A stretch of 64,000 nucleotides of DNA from Microbacterium sp. W4I20 (lineage in GTDB: Bacteria; Actinomycetota; Actinomycetes; Actinomycetales; Microbacteriaceae), in the NCBI RefSeq assembly GCF_030816505.1, contig NZ_JAUSYB010000001.1, positions 3,844,001 to 3,908,000 of the forward strand, in the 5' to 3' direction. The stretch's first letter is position 1, and each line of letters opens with the position of its first letter. Below are positions 37,756 to 46,507 of this stretch, piece after piece. A program made the translations under genes and the position numbers. A model generated the notes under the pieces. That model was not told the origin of the DNA and did not search any database. It saw nothing but the letters and a program-made list of their open reading frames with translations.

Positions 37756-38197
37756 CTGGTTTGTTTCGACTGGTCCGTCGGATCCGGAGTCTGGTTCGTC
37801 TGCGCGATCGAGACGTCACCCTTGGTTCGCGCAGTCGCAGGCGAGATCGTGAACATGCCCGCAAGAGCTAACATCGGCCGTCGTCGCGTCCACGGTGCCC
37901 TCGATATACAGTCGGGACTTAGCGCGTGAAAGCGTCGGTGGTGGTGTCGCTCGCAACCGCGCCGAAAACGGTAAGACCGATGTTCCGGCGCGGTTTGGTT
38001 TCGGCAGGGGGTTTCGGTGCAACAAACTTCGGCGTGTTGCACACCAGGGAGCAGTCGGCGATCGATTCACCGTAAATGATCGTTTTCGGTGGACCGGCCG
38101 ACGTCGACGACCCGGTAGGCGACACGCCGATCAACGATCCGCCGAAACCTCCGGCCGAAACCAAAGGCGCCGAAACCTAGGCGGTACCGTTTTCGGT
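37756..38197. other. Res-like array of inverted repeats upstream of a resolvase fragment
   Basis: This 442-nt non-coding stretch has three copies of the word CGTTTTCGG or its complement: 37962-37970 (minus), 38081-38089 and 38188-38196. CCGAAAACGGTA at 37962-37973 is the exact inverse of TACCGTTTTCGG at 38185-38196, and a 27-bp imperfect dimer site spans 38170-38196 (CCGAAACC ... CCGTTTTCGG). Several GCCGAAACC words lie between. Subsites of about 28 bp directly before a serine recombinase are the layout of a resolution site. Confidence 0.5.
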
Positions 38198-38425
38198 ATG
38201 GCACATGAAGTGGGGTACGCCCGCGTCTCGAAGCGGGAGCAGAATCCCGAGGCGCAGGAGGCCGAGCTGCACGCTGCCGGATGCGAACGGGTGTTCGTCG
38301 ATCACGGCGAGTCCAGCCGCGTCATCGACTCGGGGGAGAGTGTTCCTGGTCCGCGACTGCGGCCAGAGCAGCAGAAACCGCGAGTGGTACGTAGAAAGCA
38401 CGAGAAGGCAGCAGGTCGGCAGTAG
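38198..38425 (+). pseudogene. Truncated serine resolvase/invertase (N-terminal fragment)
   Basis: From ATG 38198 the frame starts MAHEVGYARVSKREQNPEAQ and continues EAELHAAGCERVFVDHGESS, the N-terminus of small serine recombinases (GYARVS with the catalytic Ser in RVS). Homology stops near residue 45 (about 38332); the remaining 30 codons to the stop at 38425 do not look like the family, and the rest of the catalytic and HTH domains are missing. Together with the res-like repeats before it, this is probably the relic of a transposon or plasmid resolution unit at the element's right end. Confidence 0.75.
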
Positions 38426-38465
38426 CCGCGTGATTCCGCACCTCCCAGCCTCCGCCGGCGATAGC

Positions 38466-38624
38466 TGGTATTTCTGAGAGTAACTCTCTGAGGCCCCGGC
38501 GAAACAGCTGGTCAGAGGCCCGGATCCGCGAGTAGGTAGCGGATCCGGGCGTCTTTCATCCCCTCTTCGAAATGAAGAGGAGGACAGAGATGACCAGGAG
38601 TACCCGTTCGGTGGGGCACGCCGG
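38466..38624. repeat. attR: right end of the integrated conjugative element
   Basis: Counterpart of attL at 8626-8784, displaced by 29,840 bp. It contains a degenerate copy of the nrdF end (GCTGGTATTTCTGA, reading D-S-W-Y-F-stop against nrdF D-D-W-D-F-stop), the identical 33-bp block (38499-38531) and the 49-bp block (38576-38624). Inside is its own hairpin, a perfect 12-bp stem (38518-38529 with 38539-38550) followed by GTCTTT, so the element brings a substitute terminator. An open frame with GAGGAGG before ATG 38590 (MTRSTRSVGHAGGHKRTFEL) may be the start of a small host gene. Confidence 0.88.
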
Positions 38625-38764
38625 GGGGCACAAGCGCACCTTCGAGCTGTACGAGGAGATGTCGACCAGACGGAAGACGGCTCCGACGTGCCTCAGAGGT
38701 CGTGCCGATCGTGCCCTTGTGGCGGATGGAAAGGCTCAAGTCCCGCGGAATCCCGGGGAACTAG

Positions 38765-40159
38765 TCAGTGCCGTCCGGCGATGGCGTCCGCGAACTGAGC
38801 AATTGGTGAGGTCGTGGATCGACCGTGAGACTCACTACTGTCGGCGATCCCGTACGCGGCGTAGAGGCTCTTCGTCGCTAGCCAGCGCAGCGGTTCGGGC
38901 TCCCATTTGCGTACGCGGTGATTGACCCAGGGCAGCGCAGTCAGTTCGGTTTGACGTTCGAGGATGAGATCGGTGAGCGTACGGGCTGCCAAGTTTGTCG
39001 ACGTGACCCCGGTCCCTACGTAGCCGCCCGCCCAGGCCATTCCGGTGTTGCGATCGAGCCCGACTGTAGCCGACCAGTCCCGCGGGACGCCAAGGACGCC
39101 AGACCAGACGTGATCAATCTTTGCTGCCGCTGTCACCGGGAACATGTCGTGCAGCACTTCGCTGAGGCGTTGCACAGTTGCGCCCTGGGTCTGGCCGTCG
39201 ACATCGGTTCGGGAGGCGTAGCGGTACGGAACGCCCCTTCCTCCAATTGCGATGCGGTCGTCAGCGGTGCGCTGCGCATACATGTAGACGTGTGCGAAGT
39301 CTCCGACGACCTCCCCCTCGTTCCACCGCAACTGTTCCCAGACTTCGCTGGGCATGGGCTCGGTGACGATGAGAGAGGAGTTCATGGGTAGCCACAGTCG
39401 GCGGAGGCCTTTGAGTCGGGCCGTGAAGCCTTCTGTCGCACGGATGACCATGTCGGCTGTGACTGTGCCCTCCGTTGTGACCACCTTTCGCGGACTGATC
39501 TCCATCGCCGTGGTGTCCTCGTAGATCTTCACGCCGAGAGTCTCGACCAGGCGGGCGAGCCCGCTGACGAGCTTCGCGGGGTGGATACGCGCACTGTGTG
39601 GGTGCCAGACCGCTGCCCTGGTTCCTGAGACGCTGACCTTCTCGACTGCGTCGGTCGCCTCAAGGAGCTCGAGGTCGGAGGTCCGCCAACGGCGCTCCGC
39701 CTCCGCGAATACCCGGAGGCGGAACTCCTGAGCTCGCGTCCTGGCGACGGTGAACTCACCTCCCTTCTTCACGTCTGCATCGATGCCTTCTGTTGCGAGC
39801 GTTCGTATGACTTCGTCGACGGAGTCGTTCATCGCCTGCTGGAAGTTCTCGATTGCGTCGTGACCGTGGCGCGCCACGTACTGATGGCGTCCGCCGGTGA
39901 TGGAGTTGGTGAGCCAGCCACCATTGCGGCCGGATGCGCCGAACCCGATGTGTCGCTGCTCGATGATCGCGATGCGGAGGCTTGGGTCTGCTTTCTTGAT
40001 GTAGTAGGCCGTCCAGAGGCCGGTGTACCCGGCCCCAACGATTGCGACGTCGACTGCTACCGATCCAGGCAACCGAGGTCGTGTTACCGAGGCGCCTCCC
40101 AACTGCTCCCACCAGTGCGAGACGCGTCCATTCATCAAGGTTCCTTGAAGCCTGCTCAT
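38765..40159 (-). CDS. FAD-dependent amine/amino-acid oxidase (DAO family)
   Basis: A 464-aa flavoprotein with the Rossmann motif GAGYTG at residues 42-47 (VDVAIVGAGYTGLWTAYY), GFGASGRNGGW, and a C-terminal GMAWAGGYVGTGVTSTNLAA typical of the DAO family that includes gamma-glutamylputrescine oxidase (PuuB). It would oxidise a primary or secondary amine. ATG 40159 is selected because the longer frame from 40216 would start within the upstream PucR gene. It is the last gene of an operon with PucR and an amidohydrolase. Confidence 0.88.
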   Translation of the reverse strand: MSRLQGTLMNGRVSHWWEQLGGASVTRPRLPGSVAVDVAIVGAGYTGLWTAYYIKKADPSLRIAIIEQRHIGFGASGRNGGWLTNSITGGRHQYVARHGHDAIENFQQAMNDSVDEVIRTLATEGIDADVKKGGEFTVARTRAQEFRLRVFAEAERRWRTSDLELLEATDAVEKVSVSGTRAAVWHPHSARIHPAKLVSGLARLVETLGVKIYEDTTAMEISPRKVVTTEGTVTADMVIRATEGFTARLKGLRRLWLPMNSSLIVTEPMPSEVWEQLRWNEGEVVGDFAHVYMYAQRTADDRIAIGGRGVPYRYASRTDVDGQTQGATVQRLSEVLHDMFPVTAAAKIDHVWSGVLGVPRDWSATVGLDRNTGMAWAGGYVGTGVTSTNLAARTLTDLILERQTELTALPWVNHRVRKWEPEPLRWLATKSLYAAYGIADSSESHGRSTTSPIAQFADAIAGRH

Positions 40160-40200
40160 ATTGCTCTCTTTATGCGGTCGGGGTGATGTTTCCAGATAGT

Positions 40201-41397
40201 TCAAGGTCGGAGCCATCGCTGGCGTAGCCAGGCCTCCACGACGAAGCGAGCGGCAGCATCCTCGATGTCGATTCCGATCGATGCCGCTACCCGTCGCAGG
40301 CGATAATGCACGGTGGCGCGGTGGACACCGAGTTGCTCCGCCATATCGGTCATGCGCGCGCCGTGAGCAACATAGGCCTCCAAGAGCTGGATAGTCTCAT
40401 CAGGCGCCGAGGCAAGTCGGCGCAACGGTTCGGGGAGAAGATGGTTAAGAGGTTCGTCAGTCAGAAGAGTGGCGATTGAGACGGCGATCTGGTCCGCGCC
40501 CCACGAAGCGGTCCGCGTCCCATGAGAACGTGCGACGCGGACAGCAACGAGCGCCTGTTCGTACGACTCCCACGTATCCGCGAGTTCGGCGACAGAGGCT
40601 CCGACTCCGACGACGGCATTGAGAGGTTCCTGCACGTCGGCGTCATCGGTCTCACGGATGATCGACGCAACAATGCTCTCGAGTGCCCCCTGATCAGGCT
40701 CATTGCGAAACCCGATCAGGATCAGAGCCTCCGGCGTGGTGGGCACGAAGCTATAGGCGTCAATCATCGGTGTGGTGATCGCTCGGAGCAGCGATCGCGA
40801 GATCAGTTCGCGCGGCGGCGGGCCTCCCCAGGCCGCCCAATCTGCCTCGAACGAAAGACACAACGCCACGAACCGACGAGACCTGGTGAACATGCCCAGG
40901 TCTACGAGCTCGCTCGCGGAATGTCGCCGACTCGGCGCATCCGGTGTGAGCAGGCCTAGCATCTCCGATTCGATCTCTGCATTCACTGCGTCTATCGACT
41001 GCGAGACGTTGATCAGTAACGCACGCAGCGTGTCAGCGGCTTCGCTCACCAGATCAGCCTCGCTCGCGGTGAGCGGTTCGCGAAGAGTTACCCAGAGGAA
41101 GCCCAGCACCTCGTAGCGGGAGCGCAACGCGGTCGCGAGGCGTGGATACTCGTTGCCCAGCGACGGCATGGGCTCGAGAACGCTGGGCTCAAGCCATGTG
41201 TGTATCCGGCGGGACCGGAGCTCCGTGTCGAGGGCTGCGCTGGGTCGTCGGGCCGTCAGGGTGTGCAATCGCGCCGGATCGATGTCGTCGAAGTGCGCGC
41301 TACTCGCGAGTAACACGAAATCGCTGTCTTCCAAAACGACCGAACGGCGAAGAGACGAGGCGAGTCGGTCGACGGTCTCCTGCACGGCGTCGAACAT
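40201..41397 (-). CDS. PucR/CdaR-family transcriptional regulator
   Basis: A 398-aa regulator with an N-terminal GAF-like sensory part (VVLEDSDFVLLASSAHFDDI), a central GGDEF-like CdaR domain (VVGVGASVAELADTWESYEQ) and a C-terminal PucR helix-turn-helix (MAEQLGVHRATVHYRLRRVA). PucR-type regulators activate amine, purine or amino-acid catabolism. ATG 41397 has GGAGG four nt upstream; a GTG at 41466 that overlaps the amidohydrolase stop (GTGA) is the alternative. It probably regulates its own operon. Confidence 0.88.
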   Translation of the reverse strand: MFDAVQETVDRLASSLRRSVVLEDSDFVLLASSAHFDDIDPARLHTLTARRPSAALDTELRSRRIHTWLEPSVLEPMPSLGNEYPRLATALRSRYEVLGFLWVTLREPLTASEADLVSEAADTLRALLINVSQSIDAVNAEIESEMLGLLTPDAPSRRHSASELVDLGMFTRSRRFVALCLSFEADWAAWGGPPPRELISRSLLRAITTPMIDAYSFVPTTPEALILIGFRNEPDQGALESIVASIIRETDDADVQEPLNAVVGVGASVAELADTWESYEQALVAVRVARSHGTRTASWGADQIAVSIATLLTDEPLNHLLPEPLRRLASAPDETIQLLEAYVAHGARMTDMAEQLGVHRATVHYRLRRVAASIGIDIEDAAARFVVEAWLRQRWLRP

Positions 41398-41462
41398 CGG
41401 GCCTCCGCTACTCGATCTGCGAGAGGCTTCCGATTCTACGCCGCTACACCCTTGTGGCACCG

Positions 41463-42698
41463 TCACACCACGAGCGCTCCGCCCTTGAGCACCGCCGAGA
41501 CATACATGAATCTGCCAATCTCGTCGAGGTGCGCACCACGCACGGCGACCAGATCCGCATACCGGCCGGGAGCGATCGCCCCGACATCTTCAGATCGGCC
41601 GATGCACTCCGCCGCAACCGAGGTCGCTGACTGAAGCGCCTGCATCGGTGTCATTCCCCATTCGACGAACTCTTCGAGCTGTCCGGCGTTGCGGCCATGC
41701 GGGAACACAATCGCGTCGGTGCCGTATGCGATGCGCACTCCCGCCTCGATCGCCAGCCGCACGGCTGTACGCGCCGATTCCCCGACAGCGGCCGTTTTCT
41801 CTCGCACGCCGGAGGGGTAGTCCTCACGAGCGCCGTGGTCCTCGAGCCACCGAAGCAGGTACGTCGTCGGCACGTAGTAGGTGCCGTGATCGAGCATCGC
41901 TGACATCGCGGCCTCCCCCAGCAGTGTTCCGTGCTCGATGGTGCGAACGCCGGCACGAATCGCGCGGAGTGCGCCTTCTTCACCGTGCGCATGTGCGGCG
42001 ACGTATAGGCCGTTCAGTGCCGCCTCCTCCACGCAGGCGCGTAGCTCAGCCTCGCTGTACTCGGGCGCGCCTGGGATCGTGCCCGTCGCATAGACCGCGC
42101 CCGTCGCGATGATCTTGATGACATCGGCACCTCGGTGCGCGATGCGGCGAACCGTCGACCGGACCTCATCAGCCGAGTCAGCCACCCAGAAGCGGTACGC
42201 GCGCGGAAGTTCGATGTCGAGCGCAAGATCAGTGATCTCGCCGCCCCCGGACGAGCAGGTGACGTACGCGCCAGCACACACCATTCGCGGACCCTCGCAG
42301 ATCCCCGAGTCAATTGCGTCGCGCAGGTCACAATCAGTGAAGGCACGGAAGCTCCCGACGTCGCGGACGGTCGTGAAGCCCGCGCGCAGGGTCGCACTGG
42401 CGTGGCGCACCCCGAGCAGAACGTCCCGCGCAGCGGAGCCGGTCAGATATGGGCTATAGCTGCCGTGATCGAGTTCTCCGACGAGGTGCGTATGCAGGTC
42501 GATGAGCCCTGGAGCGACGAGGTGCTCGCTCAGATCGAGCACATCAGCGCCCCCGTGCTTCGACGCCGACCAGGGCTCCACCGCGGCAATGCGCTCGCCA
42601 TCGACGATGATGGCGTGGTCAGCGAGCACCTCGCCGGTGAGCACGTCGGCAACCGCACCGGCTCGGATCGTCCTGATGGTGGAGGGAGGGGTGTTCAT
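41463..42698 (-). CDS. Metal-dependent amidohydrolase (imidazolonepropionase/prolidase-like)
   Basis: A 411-aa TIM-barrel amidohydrolase with metal ligands in IDLHTHLVGE, HAHGEEG, EHGTLLG and YGTDAIVFPHG. Sequence style matches the Xaa-Pro dipeptidase/imidazolonepropionase-like group, which cleaves cyclic amides or dipeptides. It is the first gene of the operon with PucR and the FAD oxidase, so a nitrogenous compound could be hydrolysed and its amine then oxidised. The AAAGGAAATGAG site precedes ATG 42698. Confidence 0.88.
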   Translation of the reverse strand: MNTPPSTIRTIRAGAVADVLTGEVLADHAIIVDGERIAAVEPWSASKHGGADVLDLSEHLVAPGLIDLHTHLVGELDHGSYSPYLTGSAARDVLLGVRHASATLRAGFTTVRDVGSFRAFTDCDLRDAIDSGICEGPRMVCAGAYVTCSSGGGEITDLALDIELPRAYRFWVADSADEVRSTVRRIAHRGADVIKIIATGAVYATGTIPGAPEYSEAELRACVEEAALNGLYVAAHAHGEEGALRAIRAGVRTIEHGTLLGEAAMSAMLDHGTYYVPTTYLLRWLEDHGAREDYPSGVREKTAAVGESARTAVRLAIEAGVRIAYGTDAIVFPHGRNAGQLEEFVEWGMTPMQALQSATSVAAECIGRSEDVGAIAPGRYADLVAVRGAHLDEIGRFMYVSAVLKGGALVV

Positions 42699-42902
42699 TC
42701 AGGTCTCATTTCCTTTGGGTGCGCGGCTCAAATAGTTCGAGTCAATCGAATCGCGACGCTTCTTGTTTTACGACTGGTGTGGAAATCGTCGTACGCGATT
42801 ACGACGGGTGTCGGAGGTCTCGCCGCACGCGACCGACGATGATAGTCCGATGGACAACGACTCAGCTTTTCCCGCTCTCCCGCGAGACGTATTGGAGATT
42901 TC

Positions 42903-43787
42903 ATGACTTCTGCCCCTTGGATCCGGCAATTCGAGCTGAAGACCGCAGCCGGTTCGATCCGCGTACGCGAGTGGGGCAATCCCGATGGGACACTCATCGT
43001 CTTCCATCACGGCACTCCCAGTAGCTCGAGCTCGGTTCCCGGGGGGTGGACCGGCCCGACTGATGCCGGTGTCCGCGTGTGTTCCTATGATCGGCCCGGC
43101 TACGGTGCGTCAGCCCCTGTACCGGGGCGCACGATCGGAGATGCCGCGGAATGGAGTAGGCGCATCGCCGACGCTTGCGAGGTCGAGCGATTTGCGGTGA
43201 TGGGGACTTCCGGTGGTGGCCCGCACGCCGTTGCAGCGGCGGTAGCCCTGCCGGACCGTGTGCGGGCGCTGTGCGTCGATGTCGGCCTTGGGCCGGAAGG
43301 CTTCGGATTCGACGCTTCGACGGGGATGGTGCCAGAGACCTCCGTCGAGATCGAGGCCGCCCGTGGAGGAGAAGCCGCTCTGCGCGATCACCTGCAATCG
43401 CTCGGCGACGGTGAGGACTCGTTGGCTGATTGGTATGAGCGCCTCCCTCCGAGCGACCAGGAGGTGCTGGCGCGGCCCGAGGTGCAGCGCGAGGATGCTT
43501 TCGAGAGCAAGGAGTGGCCGACTTTCGGTATCGACGGCTGGGTCGAAGACGACCTGGCGCTGTTCCACCGAGCATGGGGGCTCCCTTCCGTCTCGGTCCA
43601 CGTGCCAACTCTGCTGCTCTACGGTGAGGCGGACGTGCTCGTTCCTATCTCTCATGGGCATGCCTGGCACAAATTGATCCCGCATGCCGAACTGAAGACC
43701 GTTCCGAATGGTGGACACTGGCTCCGCGACCACGAGGTTGATGCACTGCGGTGGTGTTCCTCCATCGTCCGCAGCAACGAGTCCTGA
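42903..43787 (+). CDS. Alpha/beta-fold hydrolase
   Basis: A 294-aa soluble hydrolase with the oxyanion HHGTPSS, nucleophile GTSGGGPHA (around residue 103), acid in LLYGEADVLVP and histidine in NGGHWLRDHE. It is divergent from the amidohydrolase operon across a 204-nt gap without clear repeats and ends in a strong bidirectional terminator. Substrate unknown; the neighbourhood suggests an ester or lactone intermediate. Confidence 0.87.
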   Translation: MTSAPWIRQFELKTAAGSIRVREWGNPDGTLIVFHHGTPSSSSSVPGGWTGPTDAGVRVCSYDRPGYGASAPVPGRTIGDAAEWSRRIADACEVERFAVMGTSGGGPHAVAAAVALPDRVRALCVDVGLGPEGFGFDASTGMVPETSVEIEAARGGEAALRDHLQSLGDGEDSLADWYERLPPSDQEVLARPEVQREDAFESKEWPTFGIDGWVEDDLALFHRAWGLPSVSVHVPTLLLYGEADVLVPISHGHAWHKLIPHAELKTVPNGGHWLRDHEVDALRWCSSIVRSNES

Positions 43788-43794
43788 CGGCGCT

Positions 43795-43833
43795 GCACGC
43801 ACGGTCCTCCGCGAAGTTGAGGACCGTGCGTGC
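43795..43833. terminator. Bidirectional terminator between convergent genes
   Basis: A perfect 14-bp stem, GCACGCACGGTCCT (43795-43808) with its complement at 43820-43833 and an 11-nt loop, lies in the 86-nt gap where the hydrolase and the monooxygenase converge. There is no U tract on the plus strand, so rho-independence is only moderate. Confidence 0.7.
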
Positions 43834-43873
43834 ACCAGACGTGAGCGTCGTGTTTCGGCCTGCGCTCAGGCTG

Positions 43874-45220
43874 TCACGAAGTCGCCGACGAACCCCTCTC
43901 GGGCCGTTCGAGACCGAGATTCTCACGGAAAGTCTTCCCCTCATACCCCTCACGCAGAAGGCCACGCGCGCGCAGCTCCGGCACGACAGTCTGATTGAAG
44001 ACATCGAGCCCATCGGGCAGGTAGGTGGGACTGATGATGTACCCGTCCACCGCGCCGGCGGTGAACCAATCGGCAAGTTCGTCGGCCACCGACTGCGGTG
44101 TGCCAATGACGACCCGATGCCCATAGGCGCTGACGACCTTCTGGTAGAGCTCTCGAAGGGTCAAGTTCTCTCGTCGACCGGTTTCGATGATCAGCTCGCG
44201 GCGGCTCTTGTAGTTCTCTGTCTCGGGGAGATCTTCGGGGAGCGGCGAGTCGAGGGGCAGGTTGGTGACGTCGTAGTCCAGCAGTTGGGAGAGTCGCGTG
44301 AGACCGACCTCCGGGTGGATCAACGACTGCATCTCCTTGTACTTGGCGTGCGCTTCCTCCATCGTGGCTCCGATGATCGGCTGGACCCCGGCGATCACAC
44401 GGACGCTGGATGCAGAGCGGCCGTACTTGGCTGCACGCATCTTGATGTCGTTCGTGAAGGCGAGGGCCGCGTCCAGGGAGTTCTGCGCTGTGAAGGTCAC
44501 TTCCGCGTATTTCGCCGCGAGCTCTCGACCGGCCTCGGAGGAACCTGCCTGCACCTGGACAGGGGCACCTTGCACGGGTCGACGGACGTTCAGCGGTCCT
44601 CGCACGGAGAAGTGTTTGCCTTCGTGATTCAGGCGGTGCATCTTGCGAGGATCGAAGTACCGGCCGGTTTCGCGATCGCCGTCGAAGGCATCGTCGTCCC
44701 AGCTTTCCCAAAGCCCCTGCGCTACCTGAAGGAATTCCTCGGCACGCTCGTAGCGATCGACGTTCGCGAGGTGCTCGGACCGGCTGAAGTTCCGCGCCTC
44801 CTCGGGCACATAGGACGTCACAAGGTTCCAGCCCAGCCGGCCTCCGCTCAGCTGGTCGATCGAAGCGAGCTTACGAGCAACGTGATACGGCTCGTTGTAG
44901 GTGGTCGACTGGGTCACCACGAGCCCGATGTCCTTCGAGGCGACAGCGAGTGCAGCAATGAGCGTGAGCGGCTCGAAACGGTATACGAGAGGGTCACGAC
45001 TGAGCATCTCGTCTTCGCCCGCGGGCATGCTCAACTCATCGGCGATGAAGATGAAGTCGAGCATCGCCCGCTCGGCGCTCTTGACGACCTTCACCAGCTC
45101 CGGGAACGTCGCATCGACGTTCGTCAGCGCTCCTTCGTGGCGCCACCCTGCGATGTGAGAGCTCGTCGGAGAGATTAGGGCGCCCAGGATCATCTTGTCG
45201 TCGCGCTCAGTGTCGCTCAT
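43874..45220 (-). CDS. LLM-class FMN-dependent monooxygenase (NtaA/SnaA/DszA-like)
   Basis: A 448-aa bacterial-luciferase-like TIM barrel. Features include FIADELSMPA, LTLIAALAVASKDIGLVVTQ, NLVTSYVPEEARNF and GTPQSVADELADWF, which match the nitrilotriacetate/dibenzothiophene sulfone/pristinamycin monooxygenase subgroup. These enzymes use reduced FMN supplied by a separate reductase; a flavin reductase is encoded just upstream. ATG 45220 is chosen for GGAAGGAAT; the longer frame to 45271 would overlap the reductase. Confidence 0.9.
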   Translation of the reverse strand: MSDTERDDKMILGALISPTSSHIAGWRHEGALTNVDATFPELVKVVKSAERAMLDFIFIADELSMPAGEDEMLSRDPLVYRFEPLTLIAALAVASKDIGLVVTQSTTYNEPYHVARKLASIDQLSGGRLGWNLVTSYVPEEARNFSRSEHLANVDRYERAEEFLQVAQGLWESWDDDAFDGDRETGRYFDPRKMHRLNHEGKHFSVRGPLNVRRPVQGAPVQVQAGSSEAGRELAAKYAEVTFTAQNSLDAALAFTNDIKMRAAKYGRSASSVRVIAGVQPIIGATMEEAHAKYKEMQSLIHPEVGLTRLSQLLDYDVTNLPLDSPLPEDLPETENYKSRRELIIETGRRENLTLRELYQKVVSAYGHRVVIGTPQSVADELADWFTAGAVDGYIISPTYLPDGLDVFNQTVVPELRARGLLREGYEGKTFRENLGLERPERGSSATS

Positions 45221-45239
45221 GGAATGGATTCCTTCCGGT

Positions 45240-46370
45240 TCAGTGGTCATTGAGATGGTTGGCCAGTTCATGTGTCGTTTTCATCAAGGCTTGAGCGGCG
45301 CGATCCACACCCTCAGCGCTCGTGTCAGCCATCCCGTACAAGCCGAGGACGAACTCCACCGGGCCAGAATCACGCCTGATGGGCGCACTGATGCTGTGCA
45401 CCTGTCCCTCCGCCGGTGCGAGCGCGAATGGCAGCTCTGCTCCGGGGTCCAGGACCGAGACCGTCGGTGAGCTGGACGGTTGGTGCGAGGGGTCCTCGAT
45501 CGAGACGGAGTATCCGCGGCGACGGATGACGTCGAGCATTTCGAGACCTGCTCTAGCGGTTTCCGTGTCCTGTGCCTTGCGTTGCCACCGATCGACATCG
45601 GATGACGACGCCCACGCCATCGCGGTTCGACCGAACGGAGCGGCCAAAGAAACTCGCTCGCCGACGAGCATCGCCCGCTGCGAATCGGACCGCACTCCTG
45701 CGCTGGCCATGATGAGAATGTCGTCCCGTTCCGAGGTCGCCAAGACGCACTCGCACCCCAGCGTCGACGACAGCTCCTCCATCAGCGGTCGCGCACGATC
45801 GACGAAGGCGAGATTGCTTGCGACATTTAAGTAGGGCGAGACCATCGTCTGCGGCGTAAAGCTTCCGTACCCGCCCTGGAAGAACAGCAACGGCAGCTCC
45901 GTGTTCGGTGCATCCATCTCGACCACAGCGCCCAGCACGATGACGTGATCGCCAGCGTCGAGCACGTTCACAATCTCGCAATCGATCCACGCTGCGGATC
46001 GCTCGAGAATCGGCGAGCCAGTCGCACCGGTCCGCCACGGTTCGCCTGCGAACCGGTCAACACCCTCAGCGCGGAACGCCCGGCAGACAGGTTCCTGAGC
46101 CACCGTGAGGACATTCACGCAGAACGATCCCGCCGCTTCGATCTGGGGCCACGTCGTGGATGTACGAGTGGGCATGAAAGAGACCAGCGGCGGGTCCAGG
46201 GAGACGGAGGCGAACGTGCCGACGATCATGCCGACAGGCGACCCGTCCTGGCTCGTTGCGGTGACCATAGCGATGCCGGTGGGGTACTGACCCATCACCT
46301 GTCGATAGCGCGCCGGATCGAGCACGGCGGAGGGACTCTGGGGCCGGGGAGAGTTCTCATTAGTTTTCAT
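45240..46370 (-). CDS. Flavin reductase fused to an IclR/GAF-like C-terminal domain
   Basis: A 376-aa two-domain protein. Residues about 15-170 are a flavin reductase of the HpaC type (YRQVMGQYPTGIAMVTATSQ, GTFASVSLDPPLVSFMP, GSFCVNVL, QGGYGSF). Residues about 180-370 resemble the effector domain of IclR/GAF regulators (VSLAAPFGRTAMAWASSSDV, GYSVSIEDPSHQP) without a DNA-binding HTH. It probably supplies reduced FMN to the neighbouring monooxygenase, with activity sensed through the added domain. A candidate operator lies 8 nt before its ATG. Confidence 0.85.
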   Translation of the reverse strand: MKTNENSPRPQSPSAVLDPARYRQVMGQYPTGIAMVTATSQDGSPVGMIVGTFASVSLDPPLVSFMPTRTSTTWPQIEAAGSFCVNVLTVAQEPVCRAFRAEGVDRFAGEPWRTGATGSPILERSAAWIDCEIVNVLDAGDHVIVLGAVVEMDAPNTELPLLFFQGGYGSFTPQTMVSPYLNVASNLAFVDRARPLMEELSSTLGCECVLATSERDDILIMASAGVRSDSQRAMLVGERVSLAAPFGRTAMAWASSSDVDRWQRKAQDTETARAGLEMLDVIRRRGYSVSIEDPSHQPSSSPTVSVLDPGAELPFALAPAEGQVHSISAPIRRDSGPVEFVLGLYGMADTSAEGVDRAAQALMKTTHELANHLNDH

Positions 46371-46377
46371 GACGCTT

Positions 46378-46388
46378 GATACAATAAC
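46378..46388. promoter_or_regulatory. Candidate TetR operator, copy in the reductase promoter
   Basis: GATACAATAAC at 46378-46388, directly before the reductase ATG, is the exact reverse complement of GTTATTGTATC at 47212-47222 before the esterase. No ribosome site is visible between it and the ATG, so the reductase message may be leaderless or start nearby. Confidence 0.55.
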
Positions 46389-46507
46389 ATCGAACTCCGC
46401 GGTCTAGGGGCATGAATTCGGAGGCATCGTCCACCTAAGCTGAAGCACGAACCGGCGTGCTCCTTTCGAGCCTGCGACCGATGGTTTCTTATGCAAGGAG
46501 TTTCACC

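Noticed and set aside
37919..38164. 81-codon minus-strand frame across the res-like region
   Set aside because: No ribosome site and it coincides with the repeat array; non-coding is more likely.
38590..38925. Small gene starting MTRSTRSVGHAGG at attR
   Set aside because: The start context is good and is duplicated at attL, but the frame runs into the FAD oxidase on the opposite strand and matches nothing I know; kept only as a remark under attR.
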